From: Blepharisma japonicum
Lineage: Eukaryota; Ciliophora; Heterotrichea; Heterotrichida; Blepharismidae
Length of the DNA stretch: 64,000 nt
Reading direction: 5' to 3'
Assembly: GCA_949751835.1 (NCBI GenBank)
Contig: CATKHK010000009.1
Location: forward strand, 434,001 to 498,000
In this document: positions 56,379 through 64,000 of the stretch, piece by piece
Position numbering within the stretch: position 1 is the first letter of the stretch
How the letters are laid out: each line of letters opens with the position of its first letter
Made by a program: the position numbers and the translations under genes
The notes under the pieces: generated by a model
Databases searched by the model: none
The model's input: only the letters and a program-made list of their open reading frames with translations
What the model was told of the DNA's origin: nothing

Positions 56379-57230
56379 ATGAACAAGGAGTACATTTCCA
56401 AAAAGCTGAAAGAAGGATTGTTACAAGTTGATCCCATGACAGACAGAATAGGAGAAAGAATGCTTCAGATGGAACCTCAAGCCAACGATCAAGTCGAAAA
56501 ATATGACCAGGCTCTACGATCTATTGTAAAAAAAGAAAATCTTACCTTATCTGCATTGATTCTATTCCTACTCGGTGTTCAGCTTTTACCATCTCTGATT
56601 TTATTAGCAATATTGAACACTTTTGGATTTTTAGCTGGTATTTTTATGGCATTTATGTCTTGGATCTTAATTTTTGCTATTGGTTTCGTCGCATTAGCTT
56701 ACATTCTAATATGAAAATTCCAAGAAAAATTAAAGGGCTCATCTTTATGCTACTTTTTTGCAGTCATTATCTCATCATGTGAAGCAATTTTATTATTTTA
56801 TATTGCTTCCTTTGTAGGTGAAGAATTATTTTTAATAGCAGTTTCCGTGATAGTTTCGACAATGTTTATTAATGCCGTTTTTGCTTCATATATCGAAGAA
56901 AATTATACCGTCCATATAGGAAAAGCCTTAACCACGCTTAACACTTTGACAGTTTTTATATTATCAGTATTATTTTTTGAAAATGAAATGCTAATTCCGT
57001 TGGTAATTTATAATCAGATCCTCACAAATATTTTTGTGTTTCCTTATCAGCTTTTCATCTTATCAGAAGTAGAAAGCCACTCAGAAAATCTTGGTTCTGC
57101 TGATAAATCAAAAGCTGGGCTATATGCAACTCTTTTGATTTTTAAATCAAAAATCGAGCTTCTTTTCATTTTTGTGAAGTTTATCAAGTGGGCTATACAT
57201 TCTTGCAAAAAGCAACCTAAAAATGAATAA
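56379..57230 (+). CDS. Multi-pass membrane protein, possibly TMBIM-like (copy 1)
   Basis: A 283-residue protein with a charged 60-residue N-terminus (ISKKLKEGLLQVDPMTDRIG) and six or seven hydrophobic helices, ending KSKIELLFIFVKFIKWAIHSC. TGA Trp at 56712. Start ATG 56379; an upstream TTG is not used. A late YQLFILSEVESHSE resembles, at a distance, the Y-x-x-Y-D-x-Q-x-I motif of TMBIM proteins, but the family call is weak. It ends 4 nt before the next, similar gene. Confidence 0.7.
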
Positions 57231-57234
57231 TAAA

Positions 57235-57939
57235 ATGGATATTTTTAGAAATGTGTTAAAAGGTCATGGGTCATCATTAATGAAAAGACTGGTAACTGTT
57301 TTCTATCAAACCTTAGATGGCTTTGTGATTGGCATTTTAGGATCTTCAATCCCTGCAATATCAGAATCTTTAATGGCATATTTTTTTATAGGGATCGGAG
57401 CAGGAGCACTTACAATTTTAATTCCTCTTTCTTTGAAAATGAAATACCAATGCTGGAATTCTGATGGAATGACTAAGTTTTTATTTTTGGTATTTACAAT
57501 AAGTATTGGAATTTCGCTTGCTTATTTGAGCTTGTTTATCAATGGGTTTTTCTTAGCTTTGTGATTACTCGTGGCAAGTGGGATTTTATTAAGTGCAATT
57601 TATTTTGACGCTACAGGGATTGATGAATTAAAATCAGTAATTAAAGTCCAAGCTAGCGGGATTATAATTATGGGAATCTGTGTAGAAATTGCATGTATTG
57701 GAATGTGGAGGTTTGTTTGGGTGATTTTTTTGGTAAAAATTATTTAGCCTATTGTAATTCTGCTGTCTGTCTTTTTGTTATATGCAATCTTGGATGCAGC
57801 TGATAGAGTCGAGACAAGAGATAATGTTTTTAAAGAAAATTTAGAGATTTGGCAAGGCTTTCCAAAATCTTGCTTGCTGGCATTGCCAAAATTCTTGATT
57901 TTTATCAAAGAACGAATAAAGAGAAAAAAGTCAAATTAA
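57235..57939 (+). CDS. Multi-pass membrane protein, similar to the preceding gene (copy 2)
   Basis: A 229-residue protein with about six helices, using a 15-nt intron (57733-57747) that removes an in-frame TAG. The motif VFLLYAILDAADRVETRDNV matches the position of FILSEVESHS in the preceding gene, and the ends (LPKFLIFIKERIKRK) are alike, so the two are likely tandem paralogues. TGA Trp at 57562. ATG at 57223 would overlap the preceding gene and is less likely than ATG 57235, which leaves 4 nt between genes. Confidence 0.7.
57733..57747 (+). other. 15-nt intron in the multi-pass membrane protein gene
   Basis: GTAAAAATTATTTAG; removes an in-frame TAG and keeps the TM helix (WVIFL to PIVILL) continuous. 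Confidence 0.87.
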
Positions 57940-58191
57940 ATAAAAGGTGATATAAATTTAAAATGTTTCAAGATAATAAAAGATAAAAATAGATAAAATA
58001 GTAATTATTTATGTAAAAAGTTATAAATTTAAATTATTTTTGCTAATTTTCCATCTTTTCAAATAAATCCATAATAAATGCATAACTTTTTAGCCTCAAA
58101 TTAGATTTCATTTTGTATTTTCTTCACATTAATTTTTTTTCTAGCTATTTAATCTGAAATCCATTAAGTTTTGTATTTCTTTTGTATTATA

Positions 58192-58938
58192 ATGATGAAT
58201 GACAAAAATATTAAACCTATTCCAATTACTGATGATGTTTGAATGGTGCCTTGCTCTATATCAAAAGACAAAAAAGAATATCAAGCAATAGGTAGACCAT
58301 ATAATTCAGACATTAAATCGGATAGATTGCAAGCCAGACAGTTTTGGCTTCCAGAAGAAGATGAAACTCTTAAGAATTTGGTTCTTCACAAAGGAACGCA
58401 TAGGTGAAGTTTAATTGCGAAAGAAGTGAACTCAATAGTCCATAATGGGATGCCCATAAGGCAAGGTAAACAATGCAGAGAGAGATGATATAACCATCTT
58501 AATGATGGCTTAGTAAAAGGTAATTGAACCCCTGAAGAGGATGTAGTTATTTTAGAAAAGCAATTGGAATGGGGAAACAAATGAAGCGATATTGCAAGAA
58601 TTTTAAAAGGTAGAACTGAAAATCAGGTAAAAAATAGATGAAAAAGCATTACAAAAAAATCAAAAAAATCTCGAAAAGGACGTGAACAGATAAAAACAAT
58701 GATTTCAGAAAAAAAATGCTTAGAGCCTGAAAGTGTGCCGCTCTGCTCAGTGATGCCAATTTCTCCTATGGTGGTTAATTCTCCTGGATTTATTCCATTT
58801 GCATTTGATGATCATGGATTTTCGAACTTAGCAGATCAGATAAAAACGATATATCAAATAGGGATGACTGGGATGCAACAAACTGATGTTTCTCCTTCAG
58901 CTTTTCTATTTTTAAATAGTCCAAATGTAAGGCAATAA
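58192..58938 (+). CDS. R2R3-type Myb DNA-binding protein
   Basis: A 248-residue protein. Two Myb repeats are seen from about residue 50: W-LPEEDETLKNLVLHKG-...-HRWSLIAKEV-...-GKQCRERWYNHL, then GNWTPEEDVVILEKQLEWGN with KWSDIARILKGRTENQVKNR and W-KSI. The conserved Trp residues are encoded by both TGG and TGA; for example RWYNHL uses TGA at 58486-58488, the best proof of the code. The C-terminal 90 residues have no domain. Likely a nuclear transcription or telomere-type factor; c-Myb/CDC5-like order of residues. Confidence 0.96.
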
Positions 58939-59022
58939 AAATATATTATCATAAAAGTTTTTTTTTAAAATCAATATCATAAGAAAATAATAGAAAATAT
59001 AACGGTATAAATATAACTGTTA

Positions 59023-60114
59023 TTATTTATGAAATCCTTTGAAACCACAATCATCTTCACATCTTCGCTTTATTATTTCTTTATAAAGAAGAGCAGTTTC
59101 TAATGGAACAGAAGAATCTACAGCAATTCTTACTGCTGCTTCTTTTCTGTCTAATTCTTTTTCGCTTTTAGATGGAATAATCCTAAGCTTTTGAGATTCT
59201 AGCTTGCTTGGCTGATCTAAAATAGCTTTATTTTTATTTAAAAATGAGTCTGTACGAAGCATCTGTGGGGCATAATCTTTATTTGAGGGCTGAGCTTTAT
59301 CAGAAGTTTTTTTTTCTTTATTCTCTGTGTTCATTGAAGTTAATTCTTGAGGGATTAAACATTGCTCATGGGTAATTTTTTGCTTATATTTTGGCTTAAT
59401 GTTAACTTCTTCAAAGGATTTTTTAAATAAAGAAGCAGACTGCTTCATAGATATTTGGCTGTTTTTAGCGCTTTTAGGTCTATTCCTTTCAGTTAAAACG
59501 CCATTGCTTGTAGGTTGCATTTCAAAGTGTTTTTGTGTGTATCTTGTTGTAGAATTTTCTATAGGATTTGTGAAATTTTGTTGATCAGGGATTTTGATAC
59601 TAAGTCCAGGACCTTTAATAGATGAATTTTTTACTTCAATATGATCTTTTTCTATTTGATTATTGATTCTAGAGGTTTCTTTTGATGAATTTCTAGAAGA
59701 GCACCTTGACGATTCTCAATAACCCTTCTTCGCATACGCAATATACGCCAATTTTTTGGATAAGTCATTAATTTCAGGCGCATCCCTAAAATTTTGCTTC
59801 CTAATTCATTCCCATTTTTCTTTAATTCTTTCTTTTTTTGCTTCAAGAGCTTTTCCTTTAAGCAGCAAAATATCTTCAATCCCTTTTTTCGGCTTTATTT
59901 TAGTTTGCGATGCAGATTTTTGGTTATTTTGGGCAATTTTTGCTTGCTGTCTTATCATTGAATCTTTGTAAAGCCTCTCATGTACACTATTTGTAGCTGT
60001 ATTTATTTTATTAAATTTTGAGCTTGACATCCTGCTTGTTAAAGTTTCAGAAGGACTTATCATCCTTGGGAAATCTTGTTTAACTTGATATGGCTCAATA
60101 GTAAGAGCTTCCAT
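59023..60114 (-). CDS. Lys/Ser-rich protein, unknown
   Basis: A 363-residue frame joined through TGA Trp codons (WEWIRKQN, GYWESS). It is basic and mostly disordered with short helical blocks: IRQQAKIAQNNQKSASQTKI, LLKGKALEAKKERIKEKW, DLSKKLAYIAYAKKGYWES, and a C-terminal AVRIAVDSSVPLETALLYKE. The last part is the most ordered and may be the functional unit. No membrane segment or catalytic motif. Divergent from the sirtuin gene, 66 nt away. Confidence 0.65.
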
Positions 60115-60180
60115 TTAATAATCCAAGATTTAAACAGTAATGAAATTTAATAAAATATTGAAGAGTTTTTATATTTTTAG

Positions 60181-61354
60181 ATGGTAGATTCTGCGATTAA
60201 AAGCGAAGAGGATAAAAAAGAATTTTTTGATAGTCCAGAAGAAGTTGAGGAAAAAATAGAAATTTTGGCAAATTGAATTAGGGAGGCTTCACATTTTATT
60301 GCTTTGACTGGAGCTGGAATATCTACATCTGCAGGGATCCAAGATTTCAGAAGCGGATATAATACAGTGCTAAAAACAGGGCCAGGACTTTGAGAAAAGA
60401 AATCTCAAGGCAAAGCTGCAAAAAGCATGTGAATGTGCCGATGGTTAAAGCATGGCCTACAGACACTCATATGGCATTCGTAAAGCTTATTGAGACAGGG
60501 CTATTAAAGCATCTTATAAGTCAAAATATAGATGGGCTGCATAGACGTTCTGGAATTTCATATGATAAAATATCAGAACTCCACGGGAATTCTAATATAG
60601 AAATTTGCGAAAATTGCAAAAAAGAATATTTAAGAGATTTTAATGTAAGAACTGCTAAAAATTATCATGAGCATCTTACAGGAAGAAGATGCGATAATCA
60701 TGATTGCGACGGCCCTCTTAAAGACAATATAATAAATTTTCACGAAAATTTAGACCAAAATGTATATGATTGTGCTTTTCAGCACGAAGCAGAAGCTGAT
60801 CTTTGCCTTGCAATGGGTTCCAGCTTAAGAGTTACCCCAGCAAATGATATTCCTAGATTTATCACAAAACATGGTAAATTAGTTATTGTGAACCTACAAA
60901 AAACTCCTTTAGATGATTTGGCAGCATTAAGGATTTTCGCATTTTGTGACACTGTAATGGTAAAACTTATGGAACAATTAAGATTGGAAATACCTAAATT
61001 TAAATTGGTAAGGAGACTTAAGGTCAGTAAATGTAGAGAAATAATGAATAAGAGAGAAAAAGAGTGTTTTATTTCCAAGGTGTAGATGAGAATAATAGTC
61101 CATATAGTTTGTATCCAAAAATTGAAGTAAGGAAAGGACTTGGGGTTTCTGAGATGAAAAAAGAGCCATTAAAATATGTTCAAGATCGATTGATAGGAGT
61201 TTACAAAGTAAAAGTTTACTTTCAAGGACATTATGGAGAACCTCCATTAGAACTTACGCTAGATTCAAACTCATTCAATGAAAATTCATTAAAATTATTT
61301 ATAATGACATATGATCCTTTGAGGAAAATATGAGAGTCAATTGTTGAAAGTTAA
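60181..61354 (+). CDS. SIRT6/7-like NAD-dependent deacylase (two apparent -1 frameshifts)
   Basis: Sirtuin sequence runs over three frames. Frame 1 from ATG 60181 gives TGAGISTSAGIQDFRSGYNT and GPGLWEKKSQGKAAK. The conserved core continues in the next frame: AWPTDTHMAFVKLIETGLLK, SQNIDGLHRRSG, catalytic His in SELHGN, Zn Cys pairs C-x2-C and C-x4-C (about CENC.. and CDNHDC) and GSSLRVTPANDIP. A third frame adds VYFQGHYGEPPLELTLDSN to a TAA at 61352, as in other ciliate-type long sirtuins. Both junctions lie at an A5 run (60420-60424 and about 61056-61060); one additional A at each restores the frame. Likely homopolymer undercalls, less likely slippage or decay. Confidence 0.82.
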
Positions 61355-61482
61355 TTGTGAATTTAATTATCAATATAAACGACAGGCTCTATTTATCCTT
61401 ATAATTATTTTCATATTAATTCTCATAAAATTATTAATAACTAATAACCATCAGCTTCTAATATTACCACTATTTTTATATT

Positions 61483-62184
61483 TTAAGGGCCAATTATAGA
61501 ATTGTGATCGGCTTCAGTTATTACTTGATTCATAGGAACTTGATCTCTGCCAGCCTGTGCATTATTTTTCTTTTCTTGTTTATTTTGCATTATTTTTCTT
61601 TTTATTTGGAGGCCTAGCTCAAATGAAATGATTTCAATTAGCAATGCAGCTGGAATAAGTAAATAGGTTCAAACGTCTTCATAATTAATTAAAGGATAAA
61701 TATTTTTTAATGCCAATGTATATGGTAAATTAACACAAAATAAATAAATAGTACTAATTGATATAGGGACAATAATGTGTTTTCTAATAAATACCATTTC
61801 ATTTATGCAAAAATCAATAATAAGTGTGCACAGTGGCATTGTATGAGCAAGGATAGCTGATATAACATCTAAACGATCAACAGGAGCAACAGCTGACCAA
61901 TAGATAGCGCTTATGCATCATTCTAATGTTCATGAAGTTTCAAACAAAATCTTTGCAGTTGGCTCCAATTTTTTCATCCGAATTGAAAGCACAGAAATGG
62001 TGTAAAATATTGCAGTACAGGTAAGTCCTCAATTTGTGAAGTATACAAAAAACAAGTATGTGCTTGAATAAACCCCTCATATAAAATCACCTATTAATAA
62101 TAAGGTAAATACAATCCGAATTATTTTCAATGAGTTTTTATCTGAAGAAGTGTTCGGATTATTTTCATTTGATCTCTCATCCAT
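61483..62184 (-). CDS. AIG1/rolling-stone-like multi-pass membrane protein
   Basis: A 233-residue protein visible only with TGA as Trp (six in-frame TGA, e.g. TNWGLTCTAI and EDVWTYLLI). It has about six helices with the FAR-17a/AIG1-like pattern: FFVYFTNWGLTCTAIFY, SAIYWSAVAPVD, AHTMPLCTLIIDFCIN with a His in the membrane, and IYPLINYEDVW. Androgen-induced/AIG1 proteins hydrolyse fatty-acid esters of hydroxy fatty acids, with Thr and His essential. Assignment to this superfamily is by pattern. The C-terminus is soluble and basic. Start ATG 62184, TAA stop at 61483. Confidence 0.8.
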
Positions 62185-62352
62185 TGATATAAAAGCAATC
62201 AGCATCACCTTAATTGAAAATGGTAATTATAGGGGAAACTCATTACTGTTTAATTACAATAAAAATGAAAAAATTAATTCAGATAAATTAATTAAAATTT
62301 ATTAAATTTCAGTAAAACCTTTATTTAAATTAAATATCTGAAATCCTAATAA

Positions 62353-63517
62353 TTAATTAGTTTTTTTATTTTTTAAACTTTGTTCTCTTACTTCTAAATC
62401 CATATATGTCCCATCTTTGTAAGTCCTATATTTGTAAACTAGTCTCAAATAGCAATAAAATGCCAATGATCCAACAAACCATAGCATCCATGGCAAAATG
62501 ACATACCAATGTACAGATTCTTCAAGCCTATTTCCAGCATTATGCCTAAATTTCCAGCTTAAAATAACTTCACAACAAAGCATCATTCACGCAGTCCATC
62601 TATATTGAGCAAAAATCTGTTTTTCTGCTCTTAAATGCTCTCCCCAAGTTCTTACATCATCATATGCTTCTCTAAATCCTAACCCTCCTATTGCCAGCCA
62701 TATAACCAGCCTTATAATATTTAGCTTATTCGATGGTGGAAGCCACAAAGAATTCGGCACTGTAAATCCAGTGACAAAATTTAAAGATACAAATAAAATA
62801 ACTAAAAAGACCCCTTGAAACTGTCTATGTTGTGTCCATGCTTTTCATTCTCTAATAGATTTAGTGTTTTTTCTGCCAAATCAGTCATATTCCATTGAAT
62901 TACAATATCTGATTAGGCTCATCCCAATCCATATGCCAAGAGTATTGGCTACCAAAACGTCTAATATTAAAGAATCCCACCAGCATTCTGCGAAATTTGG
63001 TCTAATGTTTTTTAATGATAATTCTATAAGCTCATCTAAAACACTCCATATATGAAGAATATAGTAATCTCTTAAAAGTAATGCAGCAGCAAGCCAGTTG
63101 AAGAAGTGGGCCAAAACATAAAAATCTGAAAGCTTGTATATGTTTTCAAAGGTAAACTCACAGCTTCTATCGTAATTTTCTGTGCGCATTTCAAGCTCTT
63201 TATTGAGAGAAGGATCGATATAGCCGAATAATGCTCTTGCATCCTTTTCAGTTTGAAAAAGGAGAAACACTAACAGTCCTATATAAAGAAGCCCAAGTCT
63301 TGCACCAACTCTGCAATAAACATCTCGGACTCTTTTAAAAGGGCTATTATAAGGTTTAAGTGAGCTTTGGGCGAGGAAAACCAAACAGACCCCAATAAGC
63401 CCTGCTTTAATATTCCATTCCTAATTCAGCACTTACTGTTGATTCTGAGCTATAATAGAGACCACAAAGCACATAACTAATAGTCAAAAAGAAAAGCAAT
63501 TGACTACCGTATTCCAT
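62353..63517 (-). CDS. Phosphatidylserine synthase (base-exchange, PSS1/2-like)
   Basis: A 382-residue membrane enzyme with a 16-nt intron (63421-63436) near the start and Trp encoded by TGA at several sites. Family signatures: NYDRSCEFTFENIYKLSDFY (with acidic residues), AHFFNWLAAALLLRDYYI, then ELIELSLKNIRPNFAECWWD and SLILDVLVANTLGIWIGMSL. These match the conserved core of eukaryotic PSS, which exchanges serine for choline or ethanolamine in phospholipids at the ER. About eight helices. The C-terminal segment (VHWYVILPWMLWFVGSLAFY) continues the family pattern. Start ATG 63517. Confidence 0.93.
63421..63436 (-). other. 16-nt intron in the phosphatidylserine synthase gene
   Basis: Transcript-strand GTAAGTGCTGAATTAG; joins ...YYSSEST to EWNIKAG and restores frame. 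Confidence 0.87.
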
Positions 63518-63565
63518 TTATAAATAAAAATTCATCAAAATTTTCTTTCTAGTAATTTATTATAA

Positions 63566-64000
63566 ATGGACAGCGTCTCCAAAAGAATTGTAACATATAA
63601 ATAGATAGTGGAGCTTGTGAGGAAAACTTCAAAATTCTTCAGTGATCTTGCTGACCAGCTTTCTCAAATAAGAGTAAAAAGACAAAGGTCCAAGAAAAAG
63701 CATAATAAATCAGGGTTCTATTTATTCTTAGGAGAACAAATAAAGCAGCTAAAAGGAGACAATGAAGAAGAATCACTTGAAAATATCGCGGAGTTGAAAA
63801 AAGTCATAACAAATAGCTGAAATGAATTAAGCAATTCAGAAAAGAAGAAATGAAGAAAAAAAGCCCAAGAAGAAAAAGAGCAGGCGATATCGCTTGAGGA
63901 CACTGGGAATAATGGAAAAGAGCTTATAGATTTGAAAAGCTTATCATCGATAGAAAGCGAAAGCGAAAGCAGCAGTGATAGTGATAGTGATAGCGACAGT
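63566..64000 (+). CDS. HMG-box-like protein with acidic Ser tail (partial, 3' end outside window)
   Basis: A frame from ATG 63566 with a 15-nt intron (63590-63604), open to the window edge. After a short helix, KKHNKSGFYLFLGEQIKQLK then AELKKVITNSWNELSNSEKK with W-R-K-K-A-Q follow the HMG-box pattern (K-P-x-S-a-F, then I-x-x-x-W-x-x-L-S-x-x-E-K-x-x-[YW]). TGA encodes the conserved Trp in NSWNEL and KKWRKK. The C-terminal end becomes an Asp/Ser repeat (SESESSSDSDSDSDS), a tail common in HMG-like chromatin proteins. Probably nuclear and DNA-binding. Confidence 0.75.
63590..63604 (+). other. 15-nt intron in the HMG-box-like gene
   Basis: GTAACATATAAATAG; removes an in-frame TAG after codon 8. 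Confidence 0.85.

Noticed and set aside
57223-57237. Start of the second membrane protein at ATG 57223
   Set aside because: It would overlap the preceding gene by 8 nt; ATG 57235 avoids this.
60430-60462. A GT..AG intron at the first sirtuin shift
   Set aside because: All possible GT..AG pairs there have lengths of 1 mod 3, whereas 2 mod 3 is needed.
61024-61060. A 26-nt intron in the sirtuin gene (GTAAATG...AATAAG)
   Set aside because: It restores the frame but is far longer than the 15-16 nt introns elsewhere; the one-A correction in the A5 run is simpler and also explains the first shift.
63955-64000. Simple tandem repeat (microsatellite) at the window end
   Set aside because: It encodes an Asp/Ser-rich tail in frame with the HMG-box-like protein, so it is coding low complexity.
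1-64000. CRISPR arrays, insertion sequences, telomeric repeats
   Set aside because: None was seen; the sequence is eukaryotic and no repeated telomere-type unit occurs at either edge.

Overview
The window is ciliate macronuclear (somatic) DNA, most likely from a heterotrich of the genus Blepharisma. Three features read from the sequence support this. First, TGA is read as tryptophan: dozens of frames run through in-frame TGA at positions where the protein family has Trp (the Myb repeats, Ykt6, CNG channels, a tandem pair of PH-kinases, phosphatidylserine synthase), and genes end only in TAA or TAG. Second, every intron found is 15 or 16 nt with GT..AG ends. Third, the DNA is AT-rich and compact, with very short intergenic gaps (4, 7, 14 and 48 nt in places) and genes on both strands. 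Genus is an inference from code plus intron size. Several genes are invisible to a standard-code ORF scan (Ykt6, the AIG1-like membrane protein, a 71-aa protein at 16.9-17.1 kb); most others are longer than a standard-code scan suggests.

Layout. 0-3.2 kb: edge-truncated membrane protein with a PX-like segment, PDCD5, a TMBIM/lifeguard protein. 3.3-5.8 kb: ESCRT-III Vps2/CHMP2A, a coiled-coil protein, SPAG8-like axonemal protein. 5.8-7.8 kb: gene-poor. 7.8-13.5 kb: C2H2 zinc finger protein, Rad1 of the 9-1-1 clamp, NDUFS4-like complex I subunit, plasma-membrane-type Ca2+-ATPase. 14.2-16.4 kb: tRNA-Asn(GUU), a basic protein, eIF2B gamma. 16.9-23.6 kb: small protein, RING-less CNOT4-like RNA-binding protein, 1524-aa coiled-coil protein. 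23.6-25.7 kb: double helix-turn-helix protein, a rearranged mosaic of gene fragments, TBP. 26.4-33 kb: unknown protein, K+/CNG channel and two tandem PH-domain kinases. 34.2-38.5 kb: Ykt6 R-SNARE, EF-hand protein, IQ/STOP-like protein, mitochondrial P-loop protein. 39-43.7 kb: tandem pair of CNG-type K+ channels with C-terminal zinc knuckles. 43.8-47.7 kb: RING-CH/AlgH fusion, ribosomal protein uS4 (S9), two small unknown genes. 48-55.6 kb: divergent myosin, A20/AN1 protein, HAD pseudophosphatase-like protein, MFS transporter. 55.7-64 kb: small unknown, two adjacent multi-pass membrane proteins, R2R3 Myb, unknown, sirtuin with two apparent -1 shifts, AIG1-like protein, phosphatidylserine synthase, HMG-box-like protein running off the edge.

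Genes are individually transcribed housekeeping and signalling genes rather than operons. A signalling theme is visible from 27 to 44 kb: three CNG-type channels, two PH-kinases and an EF-hand protein, with two tandem duplications. The most unusual items are the RING-CH/AlgH fusion, zinc knuckles on ion channels, the fragment mosaic at 24.4-25.0 kb flanked by 130-bp direct repeats, and the sirtuin whose frame is restored twice by one extra A in an A5 run. All domain assignments are by eye from translated sequence; no searches were run.
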